A DNA stretch of 64,000 bases from UBA935 sp031556725 (GTDB lineage Bacteria > Bacillota > Clostridia > Lachnospirales > Lachnospiraceae): assembly GCA_031556725.1 (NCBI GenBank), contig JAVBSL010000025.1, positions 34,844-98,843 of the forward strand, read 5' to 3'. Under the pieces are notes generated by a model. It was not told the DNA's origin. It was given only the letters and a program-made list of their open reading frames with translations, and did no database searches. Shown piece by piece: positions 9,175-16,259 of the stretch; position 1 is the stretch's first letter; each line of letters begins with the position of its first letter. The translations under genes and the position numbers were made by a program.

Positions 9175-9700
9175 CTATTTCACTTCTGTTTTTCCAAATA
9201 ATCCGGCCAGATAACCATCAAAACCTGCATATTCAACATCCGCAGGTACCGCTGCTCCCGCAGGAATCACAATTTTATAAGTTATTCCCGATAATCTGTA
9301 AGTAAGCACAAAATCAATATCCCTTCTAGCTGCTATTGCTTCCATGACTTTTTGTGAAAAACTTGTCCAGAGCTGAGTATCTATGGATATGGTTTCTCCT
9401 AACTGGGCTTTGTTCACCTTATCAATTGTATTTTTATTAAAAACAGCATACGCTGACGTCAGACCAGTCCCGCCGGTCATATAATCGGTAACCGCGCCAC
9501 AGTTGGTACATACATATGCCATTACTCCATCTGCCGTCTCGGTTGCGCCGCTTTCCGTTATCCACTCACAAGTATGAGCAGTTCCCATATAGAATAGGTC
9601 GAAGGTGCCGCTTTAACTGTCATTTGGCTTCCGGTCAGTATTGATACAGACAATATTATGCCCGGCAAAACTACCCCTGCTTTCTAAATTTACTTTTCAT
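9175..9700 (-). pseudogene. Frameshifted secreted protein with Cys-pair domain
   Basis: A good site (AGGGAGA) and ATG at 9698-9700 begin MKSKFRKQG and then hit a stop. In the next frame the sequence continues as a clear signal peptide (VVLPGIILSVSILTG...KAAPSTYS), and a second shift leads into the 137-codon frame at 9175-9588. That frame contains HTCEW and VCTNCG, typical of a small metal-binding cap, and a conserved-looking domain (SFSQKVMEAIAARRDIDF, VIPAGAAVP, FDGYLAGLFG). The first break is at a run of four G where five would restore the frame. So one secreted protein of about 175 residues is now in three frames, either a real pseudogene or base-calling errors. Confidence 0.65.
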
Positions 9701-9829
9701 ATAATTATTTTCTCCCTTCTAAATGCATTACTCTTTTTATGTTTTAGTATAGCATTCCATAATAGTATAATCAATCCAATATCGTTTATATAAGCACTAT
9801 TTTTACGCACATTTCTCATAATTATCACT

Positions 9830-9898
9830 GTGCAAGTGGAAGTACCTGTACATATAAAAATGGAACTGTTGTACACAATGGTATCAATCCTCTTGCAC
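9830..9898. other. Structured intergenic element
   Basis: GTGCAAG (9830-9836) and CTTGCAC (9892-9898) enclose a second pair of TGTACA repeats (9847-9852, 9870-9875), giving a long interrupted hairpin. It lies just past the stop of the small membrane protein gene (9909), without a clear T tract. It may be a transcript end or relic element; I do not recognise it. Otherwise nothing is seen in 9701-9908. Confidence 0.35.
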
Positions 9899-9908
9899 GA
9901 TAGTCATT

Positions 9909-10184
9909 CTACTTTTTGTTTTTTAAGCAAATAATATTTGACAATATTGTGACCGCTCCTACGGATAATGACCCTATTACCCATGATGATTTACCAATAA
10001 TTAGTCCAGCTCCACCAGCAAGCAATAGTAAAGCACCGGCACAAGCCCCGATAGACCGCCCGATTTTTTCAACTCTTGGAGAAGGTGTTTTTATCCTCTC
10101 TGTTTTTTCCATAAGTGATTGTGTAAATTCCATAGGTACCTCTATGGCTTTTCTTGTTATTTCAGAAATTCTATCTTGTTTCAT
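9909..10184 (-). CDS. Small membrane protein of the ABC exporter operon
   Basis: 91 residues: a charged amphipathic N-terminal half (EITRKAIEVPMEFTQSLMEKT, quoted in part) and two hydrophobic helices at about 50-65 and 68-86, ending in KNKK. The ribosome site GGAGG lies inside the last codons of the permease gene, and the ATG directly follows its TAA, so it is translated with the exporter. It may be an accessory or immunity-type subunit, but no family is recognised. Confidence 0.7.
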   Translation of the reverse strand: MKQDRISEITRKAIEVPMEFTQSLMEKTERIKTPSPRVEKIGRSIGACAGALLLLAGGAGLIIGKSSWVIGSLSVGAVTILSNIICLKNKK

Positions 10185-10883
10185 TTATTCTACCTCCATT
10201 TGATTAATTTTACGGGATAAAGTGAAAAGTATTGCAAATATAATTAGTAAAGAAACTGTGGTAATTATCAAAGATATAGATGGTTTTTCCTCACTGCTAA
10301 TGGCTATATTTCCATAAATACCCGACAATATAAATGCACTGATTAGCGTGGTTGGAATGGATTTTTTTATAAACCCAATACGCATTGATAGCAGTCCGAT
10401 TGCACTGGCAGCGACAAATGAAACAAACATACTAAAGAAAGCTTTCATTAATATATCGCTGGTCATAACATCCGATACGATTGGAGAAAAAGTTTCAGTT
10501 AGAGCAAAAATACCGACAGGCAACATTCTGCAAATGAACATGGATAGCATTACAAATAAAAGAACAATCAATATTTTTGCTATAAATGTTTTTTGGCGAC
10601 CAACAGGATATGAAAAAAGCAATGCTAACCTTTTGCCCGAATATTCCTCAACAATTAACTTTGAATACATCGTTGCTGAAAAAATGCTAAAAAAAAGTGT
10701 ATTGATTGCACCTGTGAACAAAAGAATGTTTCCATAATTCATAAACTGTATTTCTTGTTCTACCTGTGCCACATAAGCTACAAAATAAGTAAATACCAAT
10801 TGAACAATACCGAAAATAGCACTGCTGATAAAATATGGACGCAAATTGATACGCAAGAGTTCTAATTTAATAAGTTTTGTCAT
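10185..10883 (-). CDS. ABC-2 type transporter permease
   Basis: 232 residues with six predicted membrane helices, beginning MTKLIKLELLR, the usual cytoplasmic lead-in of ABC-2 permeases that serve in peptide or drug export. It overlaps the ATPase gene by 4 bp (ATGA type junction) and is followed directly by the small membrane protein. Together these form an exporter of the BcrA/BcrB kind, with one ATPase and one membrane subunit, under a TetR regulator. Substrate unknown. Confidence 0.85.
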   Translation of the reverse strand: MTKLIKLELLRINLRPYFISSAIFGIVQLVFTYFVAYVAQVEQEIQFMNYGNILLFTGAINTLFFSIFSATMYSKLIVEEYSGKRLALLFSYPVGRQKTFIAKILIVLLFVMLSMFICRMLPVGIFALTETFSPIVSDVMTSDILMKAFFSMFVSFVAASAIGLLSMRIGFIKKSIPTTLISAFILSGIYGNIAISSEEKPSISLIITTVSLLIIFAILFTLSRKINQMEVE

Positions 10884-11611
10884 AGCTGTTTTCCTCCGCT
10901 CATAATAGTAAAAAAATAGTCCTCCAAGCTATTTTTATATTCTGCCTTGACTTCAGCCAAGTCGCTTTCACATACTATTTTACCGTCAACGATTACTCCA
11001 ATTTTATCAGCAACATGTTCAATTTCACTAAGAATATGACTGGATAATAAAATTGTTATCCCATGCTCGTTTACAAGGCTTAAAAACAATTCTCTCATTG
11101 CCTTAATGCCCATAGGGTCAAGTCCGTTAATTGGCTCGTCTAAAATCAGAATTTTAGGCTGATGAATTAGCGCCCTCGCAATTCCCAATCGTTGACGCAT
11201 TCCAAGGGAAAATTTAGCGACCGCTTTTTCGTGTACATCAGACAATCCTACCATTTTAAGTACTTTGTCAATTTCATATCCTTGATTACCCATGTATGCC
11301 AAGTGGATTTCTAAGTTTTTTCGTGCTGAAAGATGCTCATAAAAAGTAGGAGTTTCAATTAAACTGCCAATTTGTAAAAGCATTCTATCACGATTTTGAA
11401 GCATATTATGTTCTAAAATTTCTACGCTACCGGCATCGGGTGTCAGCAATCCGGTAAGCAATTTAAACACTGTTGTCTTTCCTGCACCATTAGCACCAAG
11501 AAAGCCATAGATTGTACCCTCCTCAATACACATAGAGCAATCCTTGATAACTTGGTTTTGTCCAAAGCTTTTAGCTAAGTGAGTGGTTTGTACTGCAATT
11601 TTTCTGCTCAT
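10880..11611 (-). CDS. ABC transporter ATP-binding protein (BcrA-like)
   Basis: 243 residues with a complete nucleotide-binding domain: Walker A GANGAGKTT (about 39-47), Q-loop IGSLIETPTFY, signature FSLGMRQRLGIARAL, Walker B ILILDEPINGLDP and H-loop LLSSHIL. The FLGANGAGKTTVFKLLTG context and the D-P-M-G after Walker B fit the bacitracin/lantibiotic exporter subfamily. The start ATG is eight bases behind GGAGG. It is first in an operon with the permease and small membrane protein, below a TetR-type gene and a perfect 21-bp operator. Confidence 0.93.
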   Translation of the reverse strand: MSRKIAVQTTHLAKSFGQNQVIKDCSMCIEEGTIYGFLGANGAGKTTVFKLLTGLLTPDAGSVEILEHNMLQNRDRMLLQIGSLIETPTFYEHLSARKNLEIHLAYMGNQGYEIDKVLKMVGLSDVHEKAVAKFSLGMRQRLGIARALIHQPKILILDEPINGLDPMGIKAMRELFLSLVNEHGITILLSSHILSEIEHVADKIGVIVDGKIVCESDLAEVKAEYKNSLEDYFFTIMSGGKQL

Positions 11612-11622
11612 TCAATTCCTCC

Positions 11623-11643
11623 AAAAACCGACTGTCGGTTTTT
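11623..11643. promoter_or_regulatory. TetR operator 1 before the ABC exporter genes
   Basis: Perfect palindrome AAAAACCGAC-T-GTCGGTTTTT just upstream of the GGAGG of the ATPase gene and next to a possible -10 (TATAAA). The same core, ACCGACnGTYGGT, overlaps the tetR transcription start, so the TetR protein at 11698 is the likely ligand-responsive repressor of both. Confidence 0.8.
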
Positions 11644-11653
11644 ATATTTTTTT

Positions 11654-11684
11654 AAAAATGGACTGTTTGATAACAGCCATTTTT
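11654..11684 (-). terminator. Hairpin after tetR
   Basis: AAAAATGG (11654-11661) pairs with CCATTTTT (11677-11684), with an inner TGTT/AACA pair. On the minus strand it ends in five T. It probably terminates or attenuates tetR transcripts before the exporter genes. Confidence 0.5.
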
Positions 11685-11697
11685 AGATTATGGATAT

Positions 11698-12345
11698 TTA
11701 AAACATCCCTGTTTTAACATATCCGCCTGTAATATTCTCAATAAACTCATTGTCTATTATATCTAATCCAAGAAGACACATAAGTGATTGCAAATAACAA
11801 AGACGTTTCTTTGTTTCCTCTAAATCTCGCTTAAAAAGCACCGGACTTGTCCAAAAGTTCAGGAGCAGTAAAAATATTTCTGCACATAAGGTAGGCTCTG
11901 TGGTTTGAATTGAACCATCTTTCATGCCTTCTTCTATGAGCTTTGAAATAATGGGAGCGTCTTGAGTAACGGCATTTTGCAAAGCCCCCATCACAAAATG
12001 TGAATCGTTTGATTGAGAGGATAAAACCGTATCAAAGGAATGTGTTTGTGTGTTCGTGCCCAACTGAAAAAGAATTTTTTTCATTTTTTCCTTTGCATTT
12101 TCTGCCTTGGTATTCTCAATTAAATCTCGCAACATATCAGCCGCATACTGTGCTCTTTTTTGTTTTACCGCTTCTAAGATTTCCTCCTTTGACTTGAAGT
12201 GATGATAAAGCCCACCCTTAGAAAGGTTGAGAGTATTTAAAATGTCTTGTATTGTAGTCTGCTCATAGCCTTTTTCAATAAATAATTTTACGGAAGCTTC
12301 GACTATTCTTTCTTGTGTCTGTTCGGGATGTTTATTTCTCCCCAT
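11698..12345 (-). CDS. TetR/AcrR family repressor
   Basis: 215 residues. The N-terminal DNA-binding domain (about 9-56) has the classic pattern RIVEASVKLFIEKGYEQTT, then IQDILNTLNLSKGGLYHHF with the recognition helix ending in YHHFKSKEEIL. The C-terminal ligand domain is unassigned. The start follows AAAGGAG. The gene lies upstream of, and in line with, the ABC exporter genes. Matching palindromes at its own promoter and before the exporter indicate autoregulation and induction of export by the substrate. Confidence 0.92.
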   Translation of the reverse strand: MGRNKHPEQTQERIVEASVKLFIEKGYEQTTIQDILNTLNLSKGGLYHHFKSKEEILEAVKQKRAQYAADMLRDLIENTKAENAKEKMKKILFQLGTNTQTHSFDTVLSSQSNDSHFVMGALQNAVTQDAPIISKLIEEGMKDGSIQTTEPTLCAEIFLLLLNFWTSPVLFKRDLEETKKRLCYLQSLMCLLGLDIIDNEFIENITGGYVKTGMF

Positions 12346-12360
12346 ATCAATCTCCTTTCT

Positions 12361-12413
12361 AAAACCGACGGTTGGTCTGTTTGTATGTTAACAGACTTTT
12401 CTTTTTTTGTCAA
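12361..12413 (-). promoter_or_regulatory. tetR promoter with operator 2
   Basis: On the minus strand: -35 TTGACA (12408-12413), 17-bp spacer, -10 TAACAT (12385-12390). The imperfect palindrome ACCAACcGTCGGT (12364-12376) covers the expected transcription start, so binding would block initiation. Confidence 0.85.
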
Positions 12414-12464
12414 CCTCTTTTCACGTTAAATATAAACCCTTACCTTTGCCCTTTATTGCAGTCA

Positions 12465-12496
12465 AAAACAGCGCCTCTCATCAGAAGCGCTGTTTT
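12465..12496 (-). terminator. Terminator of hflC
   Basis: AAAACAGCGC (12465-12474) pairs with GCGCTGTTTT (12487-12496), followed on the minus strand by more T. It resembles the terminator at 9122-9152 in both stem and flanking sequence. Confidence 0.8.
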
Positions 12497-12507
12497 CCTT
12501 CATTTAT

Positions 12508-13371
12508 TTAATAAAATAATTGTGCTATGGGTGATGTTTCATCAATAATTAATGTCTTGTTATTTCCTTTCATAGTCTTTTTAGCTGCATCTAAGGATCG
12601 CAGAAATAAATAGAAGTCAGCCTTTTCCGGATCATTGTAAGCTTCACTTAAGATACGCATATACTCACCTTCACCTTTACCGATAATTTGTGCTGCCTGA
12701 GCGTCGGCCTTTGACTGCATAACGATAATCTCCGCGTTGGTATTATTGGATATTTCTTTTGCCTCTTCCTGACCTTCTGCCTTATAAGTAGCGGCAATAT
12801 TATTTCTTTCGGAGATCATCCTTTCATAAACGGCATTTTTATTTTCATCCGGCAGATCCAGGGATTTGGTTTCCACCGCAATCAATTTGACTCCGTACTG
12901 CTCCAGAGTGGTTCCGATATTATCTTTAATAGCCTGAGCCAACTCGCCGTCACGGCCACTGATCACTTCCTCCTGGCTGAGACTGCTGATGACATTTTTT
13001 AAACTGTTATATACGATGGTATCGATACGGAATTCCGCATTACTTTTTTGTGCACTTAGTGTCTGTGTATACTTGTAAGGATCTTCTATTTTCCATAATA
13101 CAAAGCAATCCGCGATCATGGATTTTTTATCCTTGGTCATAACATCACTGATTGCCAAATCATATAAAAGTACCTCTTTTTGAATTGCTTCATCAGTCTG
13201 AATAAAGGGTATTTTTATACTGAGTCCCGGCTCCTGACGAATGCTCACAATCCTGCCAAACTGCTTGATCAGCGTATACTCATTAGGGTTGGTGACGACC
13301 ATACTGCTGTTTATTACAAAAAGCGCTATTATTGCAATGATAATTACTACGATTCCTGTTTTCTTTTTCAT
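12508..13371 (-). CDS. hflC: SPFH/Band 7 membrane protein HflC-like
   Basis: 287 residues. One N-terminal membrane helix (about 5-24) is followed by the Band 7 domain (NPNEYTLIKQFGRIVSI) and a helical region with AQIIGKGEGEY, characteristic of HflC. With HflK it forms a large membrane assembly that in E. coli surrounds and moderates the FtsH protease. It starts two bases after the hflK stop, with GGAG inside the hflK end, so the two are co-translated. The operon lies under an apparent manganese riboswitch, which is unusual. Confidence 0.9.
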   Translation of the reverse strand: MKKKTGIVVIIIAIIALFVINSSMVVTNPNEYTLIKQFGRIVSIRQEPGLSIKIPFIQTDEAIQKEVLLYDLAISDVMTKDKKSMIADCFVLWKIEDPYKYTQTLSAQKSNAEFRIDTIVYNSLKNVISSLSQEEVISGRDGELAQAIKDNIGTTLEQYGVKLIAVETKSLDLPDENKNAVYERMISERNNIAATYKAEGQEEAKEISNNTNAEIIVMQSKADAQAAQIIGKGEGEYMRILSEAYNDPEKADFYLFLRSLDAAKKTMKGNNKTLIIDETSPIAQLFY

Positions 13372-13373
13372 GG

Positions 13374-14411
13374 CTATTCTCCTTTTTTCTCCACATCGGT
13401 ACTATTCGCTTCTTCCTTATCTGCGTTAGGAGTACTTCCCCCCGTTATAGACGAAAAATTTGCAAAAGACTCAAGGGGCAGCATAGTTTGAGTAGAACCA
13501 TTACTCTTTTCAATAATAATCTTCATCTCCGGCAGAATTTCTTCCATTGTCTCATAGAACATTCTCTGCTTCGTAATAAGGGGGTACTTCTGATACTCCG
13601 CATAAAGTTCATTTAATCTGGCTACCTGACCGGTTGCTTCATTAACCCGTTCCTCCGCCTGTGCCTGCGCAGTCTTTACTGTCTCATCAGCTGCCGCCCT
13701 GGCTGCCGGAATATCTTCGTTTCTTTTTTGGTTTGCTTTATTAATAGAAGTTTCTTTTCCCTGTTTCGCATTCTCGACATTTTTAAAGGCACTGATTACT
13801 TCCTGGGTAGGCGGTTCGGCATCCTGAATAGTAATATTGACAAGCTGCAAGCCGATATCCTCATCCTCTAAACGATTCATAATCTTTTCTTTGATAGATG
13901 CCTGAATCTCACTTTTTCCCGTGGTAATGACACTATCCACATCATAAAGGCCGATAGTATCCCTGATATAACTCTGGGTAAGCATCTTTAAAATAGATAT
14001 TGGATTTTCCGATGCATACAGATACTTAATCGGATCGGTCACGCGATACTCCACGTAAAAGTCCACGTTAACAAAATTATAGTCTCTGGTAATCATAAAT
14101 GATTCTGAGTCTACCGCCGCATCACTATCCGCTACATAGCCGATAGGAAATCCGTTAATGGTCTTCGGCACCTTCTGAAGCCTTTGTATGTATGGTAATT
14201 TCACATGAATACCTGATTCCTCCACCACTGACGGTACGCCAAAAGTAGTAATTACCGCATACTCATTTTCCTTCAGCGAATATATGCTTCCTATCAGCAG
14301 GTATAAAATGATAAGCACACCCGCAATAAGTCCGATTATTCCGCCGATCCTAACCTTTTTCTTTTTCTGGTCTTTCTGCTCATAAACAGTGTTTTGTTTC
14401 TTTTCGAACAT
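13374..14411 (-). CDS. hflK: SPFH/Band 7 membrane protein HflK-like
   Basis: 345 residues: a short basic cytoplasmic start (KKKKVRIGG), a membrane helix at about 27-48, the Band 7 domain (ENEYAVITTFGVPSVVEESG, quoted in part) and a long Ala/Glu-rich helix (RAAADETVKTAQAQAEERV, quoted in part). The ending is polar, as in HflK. The start ATG follows AAGGAGG. Transcription should begin near 14602, leaving a 190-base leader that folds as a yybP-ykoY riboswitch plus terminator. Partner: hflC immediately downstream. Confidence 0.9.
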   Translation of the reverse strand: MFEKKQNTVYEQKDQKKKKVRIGGIIGLIAGVLIILYLLIGSIYSLKENEYAVITTFGVPSVVEESGIHVKLPYIQRLQKVPKTINGFPIGYVADSDAAVDSESFMITRDYNFVNVDFYVEYRVTDPIKYLYASENPISILKMLTQSYIRDTIGLYDVDSVITTGKSEIQASIKEKIMNRLEDEDIGLQLVNITIQDAEPPTQEVISAFKNVENAKQGKETSINKANQKRNEDIPAARAAADETVKTAQAQAEERVNEATGQVARLNELYAEYQKYPLITKQRMFYETMEEILPEMKIIIEKSNGSTQTMLPLESFANFSSITGGSTPNADKEEANSTDVEKKGE

Positions 14412-14463
14412 AATGTTCCTCCTTGTTTTCTTAGATACTGCTTGTTATAAGAGTTGGCCTTTG

Positions 14464-14600
14464 TATAAAAAAGACTCTTATCGCAGTATCTATACTACGA
14501 TAAAAGTCTTGCTACAGTTCACACTGATCTGAAACGGATGATAATCATCGTCCTGACGTTTCAAATATACCCGGGATATAAGCTACTCCCTTTTATCTGT
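14464..14600 (-). promoter_or_regulatory. yybP-ykoY manganese riboswitch with overlapping terminator, upstream of hflKC
   Basis: In the minus-strand transcript, P1 is GATAAAAG (14590-14597) with CTTTTATC (14499-14506). L1 is GGGAGTAGC (14582-14590), P2 a small ATAT/TATAT hairpin, and P3 TGAAACG/CGTTTCA (14557-14563, 14530-14536) with the CGTCAGGAC loop, then GATGA/TCATC. P4 is CAGT-GTGA-ACTG (14515-14526), followed by TAGCAAGAC (14506-14514). These match the known aptamer landmarks GGGGAGUAGC, CGUCA and UAGCAAGAC. The 3' P1 strand is also the 5' arm of a terminator (14471-14510, stem GACTnTTATCG/CGATAAnAGTC plus six T). Ligand-stabilised P1 would therefore prevent termination: an ON switch. 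Confidence 0.9.
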
Positions 14601-14608
14601 TGAAAAAC

Positions 14609-14637
14609 ATAATAACATATTGTTAATTAATTGTCAA
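14609..14637 (-). promoter_or_regulatory. hflKC promoter
   Basis: -35 TTGACA (14632-14637), 17-bp spacer, -10 TATTAT (14609-14614) on the minus strand. Start expected near 14602, immediately before the riboswitch P1. Confidence 0.85.
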
Positions 14638-14645
14638 TAACTTTT

Positions 14646-16259
14646 TTACTTTATTTCCATCATCAGCATGGTAATATCATCTGCCTGATCTGCACCATCG
14701 GCAAACCGGTCGATTTCAGCCTTAATATCTTTTAATTGTCCGTCCAGTGTCCGGTTTTCCAGATCAAGCTGATTTAATGTATCTAACAGTCTCGGATCTG
14801 AGAACAGTTCATCCTGCGGATTCATCGCTTCTGTCACACCATCTGTATACATAAACAGCCGGTCTCCGGATTGCAGTGTAACCTGCTGGGGCTTATACCG
14901 TATATCCTCCATTCCTGCCAGAACAAAACCCGGTCTTGTGGGAAGCCAGGTGAATTCCCCACCCTTTCTGTACAGTGCCGGCGGATTATGTCCGGCATTC
15001 ACATAGGTAAAGATTCCTGTTGATATCTCATAAACACCGGCAAATACCGTAACAAACATACTTGCTGTATTATTTTCACATAACTGATTATTTACCAGTT
15101 CAAAGACTTTCTCCACCTCAAGCTTATTTTGCATCTGATTCTTCAAAAGGGTCTTGGATATTACCATGAACAACGCTGCCGGAACTCCCTTACCCGATAC
15201 ATCGGCCATAACTATTCCTAAATGATCATCGTCAATCAAAAAGAAATCGTAAAAGTCTCCGCCCACTTCTTTCGCCGGAAGATTGGTTGCAAAAATGTCA
15301 AACTCTTCCTTATTGGGAAAGGGCGGGAAAATGCAGGGAAGCATATCGGCCTGAATCTTTGTAGCAACATTAAGCTCAGCCCCGATCCGTTCCTTTTCTG
15401 CTGTAACCGATGTAATATTTTCTATGTACTTTTCAACATCAATTTCCATCTTACTGATAGCCTGCGCCAAAATACCGATTTCATCCGAGCTTGTAATTCC
15501 TGACAATGCCTCGGTATTTTTCACATTATCACCGGCAAAACGATTCGCCTCTCTGGTGATAGTAAGAATTGGCCGTATCATTTCTCTATTCAGGTATAGC
15601 GTATACAGAATCAGGAATATGACCGCTGCCAGCGCTGTGACTTCCATAATATGCAAAACATAAGTCTCTCTGGCCTTCTCCAGCGATGTCATTGCCTTTT
15701 CTACACCAAGGAAGGCAATAATCTCTCCTTTTGAATTATAAACTGCCGTTCCTGCTGTTGTATGAGCTCCGGACTCCTCGGAATAGGAATAGCAGTATTC
15801 CGTTACACGCTCACCGGTAGTCATAACTTTTTTAACGTTATTTACATATTTTCCATCAATATCCTTCGCCGTATATCCAAGCTCATAGCGATCGAAGCCC
15901 AGTGCCGGATTAATGGAATCATAGATATAAGTCAGGGTCATATAATCTGAAGGGTCAACCTTGGCTACATAGATAAAGGTCGCATTGGTGGTTATCACCA
16001 ATTGATCCAGATCATGTAATATTCTGTCATACTCCGCATCGGTTACACCCGTTTCCAGATATTCATCCAGTTTATCGGCATTTAGATAAGATTTTGCTGT
16101 TTCTGCTATTTCATATGCGGTATCGTTATATTGCAGCTCCAAAACCGATGTGAATTCCTGATAGCCCATATAGCATATTACAATACATAGTAAAATACTA
16201 AATAAAATAACACTGATCGTCAGCTTTACCGCCAACCTCGATTTACGTTGTTTCTTCAT
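14646..16259 (-). CDS. Membrane-bound SpoIIE/RsbU-type PP2C phosphatase with HAMP
   Basis: 537 residues: membrane helix at about 10-30, an extracellular sensor domain (~35-200, Cache-like), a second helix (~205-225), HAMP (~226-280), a coiled linker and a SpoIIE phosphatase domain (~310-535). Metal-binding aspartates are present in GGDFYDF, ADVSGKGVPAALFM, YTDGVTEA and DQADDITM, so it should be active. Family members dephosphorylate STAS anti-anti-sigma factors in partner switching. The start overlaps the stop of the GH3-type gene (ATGA), so it is the last gene of the MATE-HATPase/GH3/SpoIIE operon. No STAS protein is encoded nearby, so its substrate is unknown. Confidence 0.92.
   Translation of the reverse strand: MKKQRKSRLAVKLTISVILFSILLCIVICYMGYQEFTSVLELQYNDTAYEIAETAKSYLNADKLDEYLETGVTDAEYDRILHDLDQLVITTNATFIYVAKVDPSDYMTLTYIYDSINPALGFDRYELGYTAKDIDGKYVNNVKKVMTTGERVTEYCYSYSEESGAHTTAGTAVYNSKGEIIAFLGVEKAMTSLEKARETYVLHIMEVTALAAVIFLILYTLYLNREMIRPILTITREANRFAGDNVKNTEALSGITSSDEIGILAQAISKMEIDVEKYIENITSVTAEKERIGAELNVATKIQADMLPCIFPPFPNKEEFDIFATNLPAKEVGGDFYDFFLIDDDHLGIVMADVSGKGVPAALFMVISKTLLKNQMQNKLEVEKVFELVNNQLCENNTASMFVTVFAGVYEISTGIFTYVNAGHNPPALYRKGGEFTWLPTRPGFVLAGMEDIRYKPQQVTLQSGDRLFMYTDGVTEAMNPQDELFSDPRLLDTLNQLDLENRTLDGQLKDIKAEIDRFADGADQADDITMLMMEIK

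Noticed and set aside
14464..14510. Hairpin plus T run as the simple terminator of the SpoIIE-type phosphatase gene
   Set aside because: A good promoter lies between that gene's stop (14646) and the hairpin, and the hairpin shares its 5' arm with the riboswitch P1. It belongs to the hflKC leader.
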